DNA of 64,000 bases from Myxococcus guangdongensis (lineage in GTDB: Bacteria > Myxococcota > Myxococcia > Myxococcales > Myxococcaceae). Where the stretch lies: the NCBI RefSeq assembly GCF_024198255.1, contig NZ_JAJVKW010000002.1:682001-746000 (forward strand), given 5' to 3'. This document shows positions 42,923 to 53,469 of the stretch, in pieces (position 1 is the first letter of the stretch; each line of letters starts with the position of its first letter). The notes below the pieces were generated by a model. It made no database searches. It worked only from the letters and a program-made list of their open reading frames with translations, and was not told the origin of the DNA. Position numbers and translations under genes: made by a program.

Positions 42923-45675
42923 CGACGCTTGCGGCGCATCAGCGCCAGCGCCGTCAGCGCGGCCCACGCCAGCGAGCCCACCGGCGCGCTGCCACACGAG
43001 CAGCCACTGTCATCCTTCGGGTCCGGCGGGCTCATCCCACCATCGGAGCCCATGCCCCCGTCCCGCACCGGCCCCGCATCCGGCTGTGCGCCCGCGTCCG
43101 TCCCCGCGTCGGGGTCCGGCTGCGGAACCAGCGTGCAGTCGCCCTCGCCCACGCACACCTTCACCTCGACCTGGTGCCGCTGACCGGAGGTGTCCACCAC
43201 GGCGAAGCGCACCCGGTGTCCACCGGGCGAAAGCTCCGTCGTGTCCCAGCGGTTGTGCTCACCACCGAAGTGGAAGTGGTTGTCCGTGCGCTCATCGACG
43301 TAGCGCTGCACGCCGTCCACGAAGAACTCCGCGCGCGTGCAGCCCACGTCGTCCTGGCAGTCGCCGTAGAACTCCGCGCCCGCGCCGGACACGCGCTCGT
43401 CCGCCGTGGGACGCGTGAGGACGGCGACCGGAGGGTCATCCTGCTTCACGGTGACGGTGAAGGACTGCGTCGCCTCGGGCGCCACGTTGTTGGCCACGCG
43501 CACGGTGACCGCCTCACCCGGGGTCGACACGGTGGTGGGCGTCCAGGTGATGAGGCCCGTGGCCGCGTCGATGGACATGCCCGTCGGCGCGGTGGTGAGC
43601 GAGTACGTCGCCGCGGGCCGAGCCCTCGCCTCCACGTCGTAGCGGTACACATTGCCCACCACGGCCTGCGTCGGCGCGGTGGAGGTGATGATGGGAGCCA
43701 GGTCCTCGTCGTCCACCTCCGTCGCCGTCACGGTGCGCGCGTCCAACCCTGCGCCGACCACCGTGAAGAACGCGACGCCATCCTGGTTGTCCGCGTCGGC
43801 GGCGGCCCGCAGCGTCACCGTCTGGGGCGCGCTCCAGTTGCTCGCGTTGAAGACGAGCGAGCCTCCCGACTCCACGGTGAGGTCCGCATCACCCGAGGCG
43901 CGGCTCACGGTGACGGTGACGGTGCCCACGGGCTGGCGCGTCAGCGACACGTCGAACGTGGCCGTGCCGGCCTCGGGGACCGCGACGTTGCTCGAGGAGA
44001 GCACCAGCTGCGCGGAGTTGTCCTCGATGGTGGTCGCCAGCACGGACTCGGACGTCAGGCCGCTCGACGCCACGGTGAAGGTCGCGGTGTCCACCACGTT
44101 GTCCGCGTCCTCCAGCGCGTCAATCGTCACCACGCGAGGCGTGCTCCAGTCCTGCGGCGTGAAGGTGAACGTCGACGCGCCGGACACGCGCAGGTCCGTG
44201 CTGCCACCCGGCGCGCGGAACACATCGACCACCACCGACGTCGTGGGCGCCTCCGCCAGTCGCACCGTGAAGGTGGCCTTTCCGCCCTCCATCACGCGCG
44301 GGTACAGGTTCGTCACCACCAGACGCTGACCGGTGGTGGTCGGGACGATGCGGCGCAGACGCCCTCCCGAGACGCCGATGGTGTACAGCGCGCCGTCCGG
44401 CCCCACCGAGGTGTCCACGTATGACGTGAAGCTGGTTCCCCAGATGTCCACCGTGGCCACGGTGTTGTCCGGGGCCAGCGTGGCGCGCATGAAGGTGGCG
44501 TCGTTGTAGTCGCCGAAGAAGTAGTTGCCGCGGTACTCCGGCGGGAAGAGCGTGGCGTCGTAGAACACGCCGCCGTTCATGCAGCCGCCCAGCTCCTGGG
44601 TCTTCGCGGTGCCTCCGCCACTCGTCGCATCCGACAGGCCCGACTGCGTGACGGTGACGGTCGTCGCGCTGGGGACGCTCGCGACGTAGAAGTCCCCGTT
44701 GAACGAGGCGTCACCCACGCCCTCGAGCGTGAGCTTCTCGCCCTTGCGGAAGCCGTGGTTGCCCGTGGTGGTGAAGGTGGCGACGCCGCCCGCGCGCGCG
44801 GCCCCGGTGGCCGTGAGGGTGCGCGTGTCGAGGCCGTTGGTGCGGTACTTGATGACCGGGGTGATGTAGTCGTTTCCGGTCGGCTGGTTGTTCTCGTAGT
44901 CGTTGTAGCCGGCGTGCCCGCGCCGGGGCACCACGAAGGTCTGCTCGTAGCCGGTGCCCACCACGTTGACCCACAGCTGGCCCGTGCTCGGCTGGAACGT
45001 GAGGGTGAAGGGGTTCCGGAAGCCGCGCGCCCAGATGTACTCGTTGTTGGGACCGACGCCGTCGTTGAACGGGTTGTCGTTGACCGGCGTGCCGTCACGG
45101 TTCGCCCGGCTCACCTTCGCCGCCAGCGACGTCAGGTCCGCGTCCACGCCCGTGCCATTGCCCAAGTCTCCGATGGCGAAGTACAGCTTGCCGTCCGGCC
45201 CGAAGCCGATGCCGCCACCATCGTGGTTCTCTCCACGCGTGGGCAGCCGCGAGACAAGCACCGTGCGCGCCGAGCCCACGCCGTTGACGTCGGTGTAGCG
45301 GACGATTTGCTGCTCCGTCGCGGACACGGTGACGAAGACGTACACGTAGCGGTTGGCCACGTAGTTCGGGTCGAACGCGATGCCGATGACGCCGCACTCG
45401 CTGTTGGTGTGGACCGCGGGCTCCGTCGCGAACAGGCGCGTCACCAGCGTGGTGTTCCCCGCTTGCGTCTCCGGGACGCCGTCCTTCAGTGAGACGACCC
45501 GGATGGGACCGTTCTTGATGGTGATGAACAGCCGGCCCGAGCCATCCGGCGCCCACGCCATCCCCGTCGCCTGATTCAAATCATTGGAGGTGTAGACAGT
45601 CTCGACGAAGCCCGAGGGGACCGCGGCCCAGACGGGCGCCGCCAGCAGCAGGAGCAGGGGGAGGAGTTGGCGCAT
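42913..45675 (-). CDS. PQQ-type sugar dehydrogenase-like surface protein with MYXO-CTERM-like anchor
   Basis: A 920-residue exported protein. The signal peptide is MRQLLPLLLLLAAPVWA (ATG 45675). Residues about 20-460 are a glucose/sorbosone dehydrogenase-type beta-propeller (TGMAWAPDGSGRLFIT; ENHDGGGIGFGPDGKLYFAI; WARGFRNPFTLTF). It is interrupted near 290-365 by a small beta domain (NHGFRKGEKLTLEGVGDASF, then NGDFYVASV). Calx-beta/Ig-like repeats (about 460-680), a cadherin-like putative Ig domain (VVGNVYRYDVEARARPAATY) and a C-terminal Ig-like module follow. The tail has an Asp/Ala/Pro linker, GCSC, a hydrophobic helix and RRKRR, as in MYXO-CTERM proteins sorted to the surface by a myxosortase. 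Enzymatic activity is uncertain. Confidence 0.85.
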   Translation of the reverse strand: MRQLLPLLLLLAAPVWAAVPSGFVETVYTSNDLNQATGMAWAPDGSGRLFITIKNGPIRVVSLKDGVPETQAGNTTLVTRLFATEPAVHTNSECGVIGIAFDPNYVANRYVYVFVTVSATEQQIVRYTDVNGVGSARTVLVSRLPTRGENHDGGGIGFGPDGKLYFAIGDLGNGTGVDADLTSLAAKVSRANRDGTPVNDNPFNDGVGPNNEYIWARGFRNPFTLTFQPSTGQLWVNVVGTGYEQTFVVPRRGHAGYNDYENNQPTGNDYITPVIKYRTNGLDTRTLTATGAARAGGVATFTTTGNHGFRKGEKLTLEGVGDASFNGDFYVASVPSATTVTVTQSGLSDATSGGGTAKTQELGGCMNGGVFYDATLFPPEYRGNYFFGDYNDATFMRATLAPDNTVATVDIWGTSFTSYVDTSVGPDGALYTIGVSGGRLRRIVPTTTGQRLVVTNLYPRVMEGGKATFTVRLAEAPTTSVVVDVFRAPGGSTDLRVSGASTFTFTPQDWSTPRVVTIDALEDADNVVDTATFTVASSGLTSESVLATTIEDNSAQLVLSSSNVAVPEAGTATFDVSLTRQPVGTVTVTVSRASGDADLTVESGGSLVFNASNWSAPQTVTLRAAADADNQDGVAFFTVVGAGLDARTVTATEVDDEDLAPIITSTAPTQAVVGNVYRYDVEARARPAATYSLTTAPTGMSIDAATGLITWTPTTVSTPGEAVTVRVANNVAPEATQSFTVTVKQDDPPVAVLTRPTADERVSGAGAEFYGDCQDDVGCTRAEFFVDGVQRYVDERTDNHFHFGGEHNRWDTTELSPGGHRVRFAVVDTSGQRHQVEVKVCVGEGDCTLVPQPDPDAGTDAGAQPDAGPVRDGGMGSDGGMSPPDPKDDSGCSCGSAPVGSLAWAALTALALMRRKRRQD

Positions 45676-45805
45676 GAGCCGAGAGGGTACCGCACACGTC
45701 TCGATGGCCTGCTCGGTCATCCAGACGCAGGACGCCCCACGCCCGCAACCTCACCGAATCCTTTCAACGAGGCTGTGGAATCCAACCCCGGGCGACGCCC
45801 TCCAC

Positions 45806-47689
45806 CTACCAGTCGCTCCCGGTGACGCGATACATGACGGCCGAGCTCAACGGACAGTCGAACAGCCTCTCGAAGGCGCCGGCCCGGGAGAGCAGCAGTC
45901 GCTCAGCGGGGCTGTGCTTGCGCACACTCACCCAACGCGGGGACAGCGCGCGCAGCTGGTCGAGGTACACGCCGTCGTTCCCCTCGTGATTCACGTACTC
46001 GACGCGGTTGCGCAAATCCCAGGTCCAGTACTCGCCGAGGAAGGACGTGCCGCTGTCGTACACCACCACGTCACCGGGTCGCAGCTCCCGTTCACGCAGG
46101 CGCACCGCCTCCGGCGTCCACAGCCAGCCCATGCGCGCGCGCACCCGGTCCTCGTCGCGCAGGGACGGGTCCGCGCGGCGCCCCATCGTGGGCAGCACCT
46201 GATACCCCACCGAGGCCTTCGCATAGGACGCCACACAGAAGAACGCCGCGAGCGCGGACAGGAGGACCTGGAGGTAGCGCGTCCCCACCTGACGGTGCAG
46301 CACCGCGAAGGCGACGAGCCCCGCCGCGGGCAGCCCCAGCGTGAAGCGCCCCCACCATGCCGCGGGCACCAACACGGACATGCCCGCGAGCAATGGCAGC
46401 GCGAGCCGGGACCGCCGCTCCCGACTGAACACCGCGGTGGCGCTCACCCAGAGGAGCGCGGGCAGCAGGAGGTACGGGAAGAGCCAGCCGAAGGCGCGCT
46501 CGCGCACGTCCGGCCAGTACATGCCCTCCGGCGCGGTCCAACTGCTCACCATGCGCTCGAAGGCGCCGGGCGCGCCGAAGAAGGCGGGAGGGCCCGCGAT
46601 TTCATCCGCGCCGATGGGCCCCTGGAGCTCGTGCCCCAGCACCTGCATCCGCGCGGGCCAGAACGGATTGCCCGTGCGGACCAGGTTCTCCACGTACGTC
46701 GGCGACCCCAGCCACACCAGCAGGAGCAGCGCGAGCCCCGTCTGCCCCAGCACCCGCCCCCGCGACCCCTTCGCCGCGCGCAGCACCAGCGCGCCCCGGA
46801 CGAGCAGCAGCGGCGACACGAGCGCGAGGTGGAAGAGCCCCGTCACCTTGGTGCCCGCATACAGGCCCAGCGCCAGCAACGTCAGCGTGCGCGCGGTGGG
46901 ACTCCAGTCGCGCTCGGTGAGGAAGTAGAAGGCGGTGATGAACAGCGCGCCCGCGACGACATCCGCGTGCGTGGTGTGGAGCTGGAGGGCCACCGCGGGC
47001 AGGGCCAGCCACATCGCGCCCAGCGACGCGGACAGCGCGGGGCTGGCGCTCGCGCGGCGACAGAACGCGGCCACGGTGAGCGCCCCCAGCACGCCGAAGG
47101 GCAGCTGCGTCAGGTCCTCCAGCCGCGAGTGGTGGGGCAGCAGCACGTGCCAGACGGAGAGCAGCTCGGTGAGCTCGGGGTAGCCGTTGACGTACCAGAC
47201 GGACGTGTCCACCCAGGTGATGCGGCCCGTCTGCACCGCGTAGCTCGTCTTCGGCGTGTGGTACCAGACGACGTCCCAGGCCCAATTGGGGAAGTGCCAC
47301 GCGATGGACCCCGAGACGATGAGCGCGCACGCCGCCGGCAACAGCGCCCACGCGGCCAGCTCCTGACGCGCGCGGATGTCTCGCCACAGCCGCACCGGCG
47401 CCTTCACGTCCGACACCCACCGCGCGCGCAGCTCCGCGAACCCCACCCGACGCACGCTCCAGCCGAGCATCACGCCATGGAGCGCGAATCCCACGACGGC
47501 CAGCTGGAGTCGGCCGAGCTGCCCCACCAGCCCCAACCCCTGCACGCAGGTGAGCACGCTCGCGGCGCCGAAGAGGAGCGCGGCCATCCAGCGCTCCACC
47601 GTGGAGCGCTCACGCAGGAGCGCCGCGGACAGGGCCCACGCGGCCCCCATCGCCCACAACGTCTCCAGCGCCCAGAGCACCCAACCCAT
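45806..47689 (-). CDS. Multi-pass membrane protein, GT-C glycosyltransferase-like
   Basis: A 627-residue integral membrane protein with about 11-13 hydrophobic segments and a C-terminal soluble part of about 120 residues. The loop after an early helix has NWAWDVVWYHTPKTSYAVQT and DTSVWYVNGYPELTELLSVW, resembling the acidic first loop of GT-C type (ArnT/PMT-like) transferases that use lipid-linked sugars. Later NPFWPARMQVLG and VVYDSGTSFLGEYWTWDLRN are also seen in such proteins. It lies 7 bases downstream of an acyltransferase gene on the same strand, so a role in lipid or envelope glycan modification is plausible but unproven. Confidence 0.78.
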   Translation of the reverse strand: MGWVLWALETLWAMGAAWALSAALLRERSTVERWMAALLFGAASVLTCVQGLGLVGQLGRLQLAVVGFALHGVMLGWSVRRVGFAELRARWVSDVKAPVRLWRDIRARQELAAWALLPAACALIVSGSIAWHFPNWAWDVVWYHTPKTSYAVQTGRITWVDTSVWYVNGYPELTELLSVWHVLLPHHSRLEDLTQLPFGVLGALTVAAFCRRASASPALSASLGAMWLALPAVALQLHTTHADVVAGALFITAFYFLTERDWSPTARTLTLLALGLYAGTKVTGLFHLALVSPLLLVRGALVLRAAKGSRGRVLGQTGLALLLLVWLGSPTYVENLVRTGNPFWPARMQVLGHELQGPIGADEIAGPPAFFGAPGAFERMVSSWTAPEGMYWPDVRERAFGWLFPYLLLPALLWVSATAVFSRERRSRLALPLLAGMSVLVPAAWWGRFTLGLPAAGLVAFAVLHRQVGTRYLQVLLSALAAFFCVASYAKASVGYQVLPTMGRRADPSLRDEDRVRARMGWLWTPEAVRLRERELRPGDVVVYDSGTSFLGEYWTWDLRNRVEYVNHEGNDGVYLDQLRALSPRWVSVRKHSPAERLLLSRAGAFERLFDCPLSSAVMYRVTGSDW

Positions 47690-47696
47690 GCGTGGC

Positions 47697-48422
47697 TCAG
47701 CCGTTGGCGGACAGCGTGCGCTCGTACAGTCCGCGCACCCGCTCCGCCAGCTCCACGGGGTCCTGTCCCAGCGACTCGGGCGACAGCGGCGGCAGCACGC
47801 GCACGCGCATGGAGGCGCGGGCGTTCAGCCACGGGCCATCGCCGTCGAGCAACTGCGTGGTGCCCTCCACGACGATGGGCACCACGGGCACGTGCTCCTC
47901 CACCGCGAGCTGGAACGCGCCGCGCTTGAACGGCAGACGCTGACCGCCCTTCGCGTAGGTGCCCTCGGGGAAGATGAGCACGGGCATGCCTCGACGCAGC
48001 CAACGCCGACACGGGTCCAAGAGCTGATGCATCGCCTGCGACGAGCCCCGGACGATGGGCACGTAGGCCAGCAGCGTCATCATCCAGCCCACCAGCGGCA
48101 GCGAGAACAGCGACGCCTTCGCCACGAACTTGTACGGGTGGTACAGCCCCATCACGGCCAGGATGTCCATGGCGGACTGGTGATTGACCACGATGACGCA
48201 GGGCCCGGAGGGGAGCAGCTCCTTGCCCTCGAAGCGCGTGCGCCACCCTGGCGACAGGTGCAGCCACAGGCCGTGGCACCAGTGACACACCAGCCAGTGG
48301 AGCATCCGGCGGTCCTTGTCGACCGGATAGGTGAACAGGAGCAGCAGCGCGCCCAGCGTGAAGAGGATGGGCGCGGTGGTCAGGAAGACGAACCAGAACC
48401 AGACGGTGATGACGTACTTCAT
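47697..48422 (-). CDS. plsC: 1-acyl-sn-glycerol-3-phosphate acyltransferase (PlsC family)
   Basis: A 241-residue membrane-associated acyltransferase forming phosphatidic acid. It has an N-terminal hydrophobic region (VWFWFVFLTTAPILFTLGAL), catalytic motif I VVNHQSAMDILAV (HX4D), motif II KASLFSLPLVGWMM, motif III IFPEGTYAKGGQ, and motif IV VPVVPIVVEGT. Length is typical. The ATG at 48422 overlaps the stop of a decayed reading frame upstream (ATGA), suggesting it was once coupled to that gene. It is followed closely by the GT-C-like gene. Confidence 0.9.
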   Translation of the reverse strand: MKYVITVWFWFVFLTTAPILFTLGALLLLFTYPVDKDRRMLHWLVCHWCHGLWLHLSPGWRTRFEGKELLPSGPCVIVVNHQSAMDILAVMGLYHPYKFVAKASLFSLPLVGWMMTLLAYVPIVRGSSQAMHQLLDPCRRWLRRGMPVLIFPEGTYAKGGQRLPFKRGAFQLAVEEHVPVVPIVVEGTTQLLDGDGPWLNARASMRVRVLPPLSPESLGQDPVELAERVRGLYERTLSANG

Positions 48423-48800
48423 CGCGGAGGGCTCATGGGTGCGTGCTCGGGACGGGGGCGCATCGGCTCACCGACATAGCGCGACCCGGCTGGCACATAC
48501 AGCAGGGACCTCCAGCGCACGTGGACGGCCCTCCGACAAGCGGGCAGACAGCCGGCTGGGGCCGACGATATCCCGAATGAGCCCCGCGCAGCACCCGGAC
48601 CTCGGGCACGCCGCGCTCGCGTTCGCACCGGGCGCAGACGCCCTTCAGCCCCGGGGCCGCGGAAGGTGTAGGCGGCGCGGCCGGGCCCCTTCGCTCGGGC
48701 CTCCTCCGGCGGGTCCTCGACGGGCTGCGTGCGCGTCCCGACGCCTCCCAGGATGCGACGCGGTTTCTCCGACGCTGTCGGGCGTGGCGACCTGGCCCTC
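48419..48800 (-). pseudogene. Frameshifted remnant of a small CxxC protein upstream of plsC
   Basis: No single frame is coding throughout, but successive frames with strongly G/C-biased third positions join into one plausible protein. The pieces are RRILGGVGTRTQPVEDPPEE and AYTFRGPG, then LKGVCARCERERGVPEVRVL, then LIRDIVGPSRLSARLSE, then VHVRWRSLLYVPAGSRYVGE. The final frame stops in an ATGA overlap with plsC. Each of the three shifts lies in a run of three or four G (rc of about 48643, 48573 and 48525) and would be repaired by removing one G. The CxxC suggests metal binding. Either a decayed gene or an assembly problem. Confidence 0.4.
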
Positions 48801-48945
48801 CGACTGTTAGAGCAGGCTCCTGGGGCGCTCTTTCGAACGCTCCAGACGTCACGCGCACGTCACTGCACGCACTCTGGCTTGCCGCGAGGCGACGAGAGGG
48901 GCGTAAGGTGGCCGCCCACGGCAGTCACTTCGAGGAGGCAGCGGA
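48423..48945. other. Gap upstream of zwf
   Basis: This 523-base stretch contains the frameshifted CxxC gene remnant on the minus strand (about 48419-48800) and, in the last 100 bases, the presumed promoter region of zwf. No clear -10/-35 pair, operator or repeat was found. Confidence 0.5.
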
Positions 48946-50483
<1,538 letters not shown>

Positions 50484-50487
<4 letters not shown>

Positions 50488-51155
50488 GCGCGCTGCCTCC
50501 GCGCGTGGTGCCCCCCGAGTCCCTGGCCCGCGAGGCCGCGGAGTGGATGGGCCGCGCGCTGCAGACCTCGCTGGCGATGAAGCGGCGGGCGAGCCTGGCC
50601 CTGTCCGGCGGAAGCACGCCGGGGCCGGCGTACCGCGAGCTGTCGCGGCTGACGCTGCCGTGGGAGCGGGTGGACCTGTACTTCGTGGACGAGCGCTTCG
50701 TGCCGCCGGACCACCCGGACAGCAACTACCACCTGGTGGAGGAGGCGCTGGTGGGGCCGTTGCGGCTGTCGCCCTCGCAGGTGTTCCGCATGGAGGGCGA
50801 GCGCGAGGACCGCGAGGACGCGGCGAGGGACTACGAGGCGCGGCTGCCCGACGTGCTGGACGTGGTGCTGCTCGGCATGGGGGAGGACGGGCATACGGCC
50901 AGCCTCTTTCCCGGCCACCCGGCGCTGGAGGAGAAGAGCCGGCGCGTGCTGTCCGTGGTGGGCCCCAAGCCGCCGCCCTGGCGGATGACGCTCACGATGC
51001 CGACGCTGTTGTCGGCGAACGCGGTGCTGATGCTGGTGGCAGGCGCGGGGAAGCGACAGACGGTGCAGCGGGCGCTCGGGCGGGATGCGACGCTTCCGGC
51101 GGCCCGGGTGACGAATGCGCAGTGGATGTTGGACACCGCCGCCGCGGGACGGTGA
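50484..51155 (+). CDS. pgl: 6-phosphogluconolactonase
   Basis: Hydrolyses 6-phosphogluconolactone, the second step of the oxidative pentose phosphate pathway; 223 residues. It has SLALSGGSTPGPAYREL (sugar-phosphate binding, NagB-like fold), VDLYFVDERFVPPDHPDSNY, VLLGMGEDGHTASLFPGHPA with the catalytic His region, and RMTLTMPTLLSANAVLMLVA. The ATG at 50484 overlaps the zwf stop, so longer in-frame extensions into zwf are not used. This is the DevB-type enzyme, not the beta-propeller YbhE type. Confidence 0.94.
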
Positions 51156-51176
51156 GCGGGCCTTGTCGGAGGAATC

Positions 51177-52613
51177 ATGAGTGCGGCAGCGAGCGCCCAG
51201 ACGGGCGCGCAGTTCGGCGTGGCGGGCATGGGAGTCATGGGCGCGGCCCTGGCCCTCAACATCGCGGACCATGGCTTCCGGGTGGCGGTGTGGGACCGGC
51301 ATGCGGAGCGCATCGACGAGATGAACCAACAGCACGGCAAGCCGTCGCTGAAGGGCTTCGCGTCGCTGGAGGACTTCGTGAAGGGGCTGGAGCGCCCCCG
51401 GCGAATCCTGCTGATGGTGACGGCGGGCACGGCGGTGGACCAGATGATGGAGCGGCTGTTCCCGCTCCTGTCGCCCGGTGACGTCATCCTGGACGCGGGC
51501 AACTCCTGGTTCCTGGACACGCGGCGGCGCGAGGAGCTGTGCAAGGCCAAGGGCCTGCACTTCCTGGGCGTCGGCGTGTCCGGCGGCGAGGAGGGCGCGC
51601 GCCACGGCCCGTCCATCATGCCCGGCGGCCCCTCGGAGGCGTATGCGCTGGTGAAGCCGGTGCTGGAGGCCATCGCCGCGCGCACGGACGAGGGCCTGTG
51701 TGTCACGCACGTGGGGCCGGATGGCGCGGGCCACTTCGTGAAGATGGTGCACAACGGCATCGAGTACGCGGACATGCAGCTGCTCGCGGAGACGTACGAC
51801 GTGCTGCGCCGGGGCCTGGGGCTGTCGGCGGAGGGCGTGGCGGAGCTGTTCACGAAGTGGAACCAGGGCATCGCCGAGTCCTTCCTCCTGGAGACCAGCA
51901 TCAAGGTGCTGCGCAAGAAGGACGCGGAGACGGGCAAGCCGCTGGTGGACCTGGTGCTGGACAAGGCCGGCCAGAAGGGCACGGGCAAGTGGACGGTGCA
52001 GGTGGCGCTGGACCTGGGCGTGCCGGTGCCCTCCATCGCCTCCGCGCTGGACGCGCGCAACCTGTCCTCGATGAAGGACCAGCGCGTGGCGGCGAGCCAC
52101 AAGCTGCCGGGGCCCACGGCCTCGCTGTCCGCGGAGGAGAAGGCGGAGCTGGCGGCGTGGGCACATGACGCGCTGTACGCGGCGCGGGTGGTGACGTACG
52201 CGCAGGGCCTGCGGCTCATCCAGGCGGCGTCCGACGAGTACACGTGGAACATCTCCCTGTCGGAGATGGCGCGCATCTGGCGGGGCGGCTGCATCATCCG
52301 CGCGAAGCTGCTCACCCCGCTGCGCGAGGCCTTCACGAAGCAGCCGGACCTGCCGAACCTCCTGGTGTCGGACGCGTTCGCCCCGGTGCTCGAGAAGCTG
52401 GCGCCCGCGTGGCGCAAGCTGGTGGGCACGGCGACGAAGGTGGGCATCCCCATCCCCGTGTTCAGTTCCTCGCTGGCGTACCTGGACAGCTACCGCAGCC
52501 CGGAGCTGCCGCAGAACCTCACCCAGGCCCAGCGCGACGCCTTCGGCGCGCACACGTACCAGCGCCGGGACAAGCCCGACGCCGGCTTCGTACACAGCGA
52601 CTGGAACAGCTAG
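51177..52613 (+). CDS. gnd: 6-phosphogluconate dehydrogenase (decarboxylating)
   Basis: Converts 6-phosphogluconate to ribulose-5-phosphate and CO2 with NADP; 478 residues. The Rossmann motif is GVAGMGVMGAALALNIADHG. Substrate motifs are ILDAGNSWFLDTRRR, GVGVSGGEEGARHGPSIMPG, and catalytic HFVKMVHNGIEYADMQLLAE with Lys and Asn/Glu. The C-terminal helical domain has GTGKWTVQVALDLGVPVPSI and ARIWRGGCIIRA. AGGA precedes the ATG. Last gene of zwf-pgl-gnd; convergent with, and overlapping by 4 bases, the HMA-like gene. Confidence 0.95.
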   Translation: MSAAASAQTGAQFGVAGMGVMGAALALNIADHGFRVAVWDRHAERIDEMNQQHGKPSLKGFASLEDFVKGLERPRRILLMVTAGTAVDQMMERLFPLLSPGDVILDAGNSWFLDTRRREELCKAKGLHFLGVGVSGGEEGARHGPSIMPGGPSEAYALVKPVLEAIAARTDEGLCVTHVGPDGAGHFVKMVHNGIEYADMQLLAETYDVLRRGLGLSAEGVAELFTKWNQGIAESFLLETSIKVLRKKDAETGKPLVDLVLDKAGQKGTGKWTVQVALDLGVPVPSIASALDARNLSSMKDQRVAASHKLPGPTASLSAEEKAELAAWAHDALYAARVVTYAQGLRLIQAASDEYTWNISLSEMARIWRGGCIIRAKLLTPLREAFTKQPDLPNLLVSDAFAPVLEKLAPAWRKLVGTATKVGIPIPVFSSSLAYLDSYRSPELPQNLTQAQRDAFGAHTYQRRDKPDAGFVHSDWNS

Positions 52614-53218
52614 GAAGGCGCGCTCGTCGGGGAGTCATCGTCGACAGACGGTGACTCCCGGGGCCCGGTGCGCACCGGCGAGGCCGTGTTGCCGATGGCG
52701 GTGCGCTCCACGCCGGAGAAGGTGGCGAAGGCCCACCACGCCAGGTTGAACCAGTCCGGCGTGGGCAGCTTCTTCGTCGCAATCACCTTGGCCGCGCCCG
52801 CCACCGCGAAGCCCAGCGACGCGAGCGAGCCCAGGTCCACCTTGCCTCCCGTGGCGCGGAGCACCTCCACGTCCAGCCCCTTCACGAAGCGGCTGGTCGC
52901 GAGCGCCACGTCGCTGCCCATCGACAACGCCTCCAGCAGCACCTCCTCCTCGGGCGGCTCCTCTCCCTGACGCACGACGAGGTCCACGTCGGTGAGCCTC
53001 CGCACCATCGCCAGCACGTCCTCCAAATCGAGCGCGTCCGCGTCGTGGAGGACCAGGACGCTGCCGGTGAAGGGGCGCACCTCCACCTCGTCCACGCCGC
53101 GGATGCGCAAGAGGCCCTCGGCGAGCTCGTTGGCCACCACGCCATGCTCGCGCAGCCACGGGAGCCTCAGCCGCACGCGGCCGGGCAGGACATGCACCAC
53201 ATAGATGAAGCGTGACAC
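52610..53218 (-). CDS. HMA2-like domain protein of the P-type ATPase locus
   Basis: A 202-residue protein with an N-terminal ferredoxin-like, heavy-metal-associated-type domain (about residues 3-90: IYVVHVLPGRVRLRLPWLRE, then GVDEVEVRPFTGSVLVLHD) that lacks the CxxC metal site. A hydrophobic segment follows (LGSLASLGFAVAGAAKVIA and WFNLAWWAFATFSG), then an acidic tail. The start is GTG at 53218 with AGGAGG 6 bases upstream. It follows the DUF5132-like and ATPase genes, and its domain resembles the one at the ATPase N-terminus, so the three probably form one membrane complex (inference). Confidence 0.75.
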   Translation of the reverse strand: MSRFIYVVHVLPGRVRLRLPWLREHGVVANELAEGLLRIRGVDEVEVRPFTGSVLVLHDADALDLEDVLAMVRRLTDVDLVVRQGEEPPEEEVLLEALSMGSDVALATSRFVKGLDVEVLRATGGKVDLGSLASLGFAVAGAAKVIATKKLPTPDWFNLAWWAFATFSGVERTAIGNTASPVRTGPRESPSVDDDSPTSAPS

Positions 53219-53229
53219 GGGTGGCCTCC

Positions 53230-53469
53230 TCAGGCCTCGGCCTGTCCCTGGGAATGGCCGTTCGCGGCCCGTCGGGCCCGGGCCTTCGCCTCGGCCAGCA
53301 GGTCCTCCAGGTCCTCCTGCTTGATGGCGGTCCTCGACATCACCATGTCGCCGAAGCGGTAGGTGGCGGTGGCCAGCTCCACCAGCAGCGGGCGCAGGTG
53401 CTTGCTCAACATCACCGAGCCCGCGCCAGCGGTGTAGCCCAACAGGAACGACGGGAGATGGAACGTCAT
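53230..53469 (-). CDS. Small DUF5132-like membrane protein
   Basis: A 79-residue protein with one membrane segment (FLLGYTAGAGSVMLSKHLRP) and a basic/acidic helical tail (QEDLEDLLAEAKARARRAAN). The ATG at 53469 has GGAGG and overlaps the ATPase stop (ATGA), so translation is coupled. Small proteins of this type (DUF5132-like) are found beside P-type ATPases with HMA2-like partners and may be regulatory subunits, comparable in size to known small ATPase regulators (inference). Confidence 0.7.
   Translation of the reverse strand: MTFHLPSFLLGYTAGAGSVMLSKHLRPLLVELATATYRFGDMVMSRTAIKQEDLEDLLAEAKARARRAANGHSQGQAEA

Noticed and set aside
48433-48858. Intact 141-residue gene on the minus strand
   Set aside because: Coding bias holds in this frame only for about 20 codons around GVCARCERERG; the rest is better explained by other frames, hence a frameshifted remnant.
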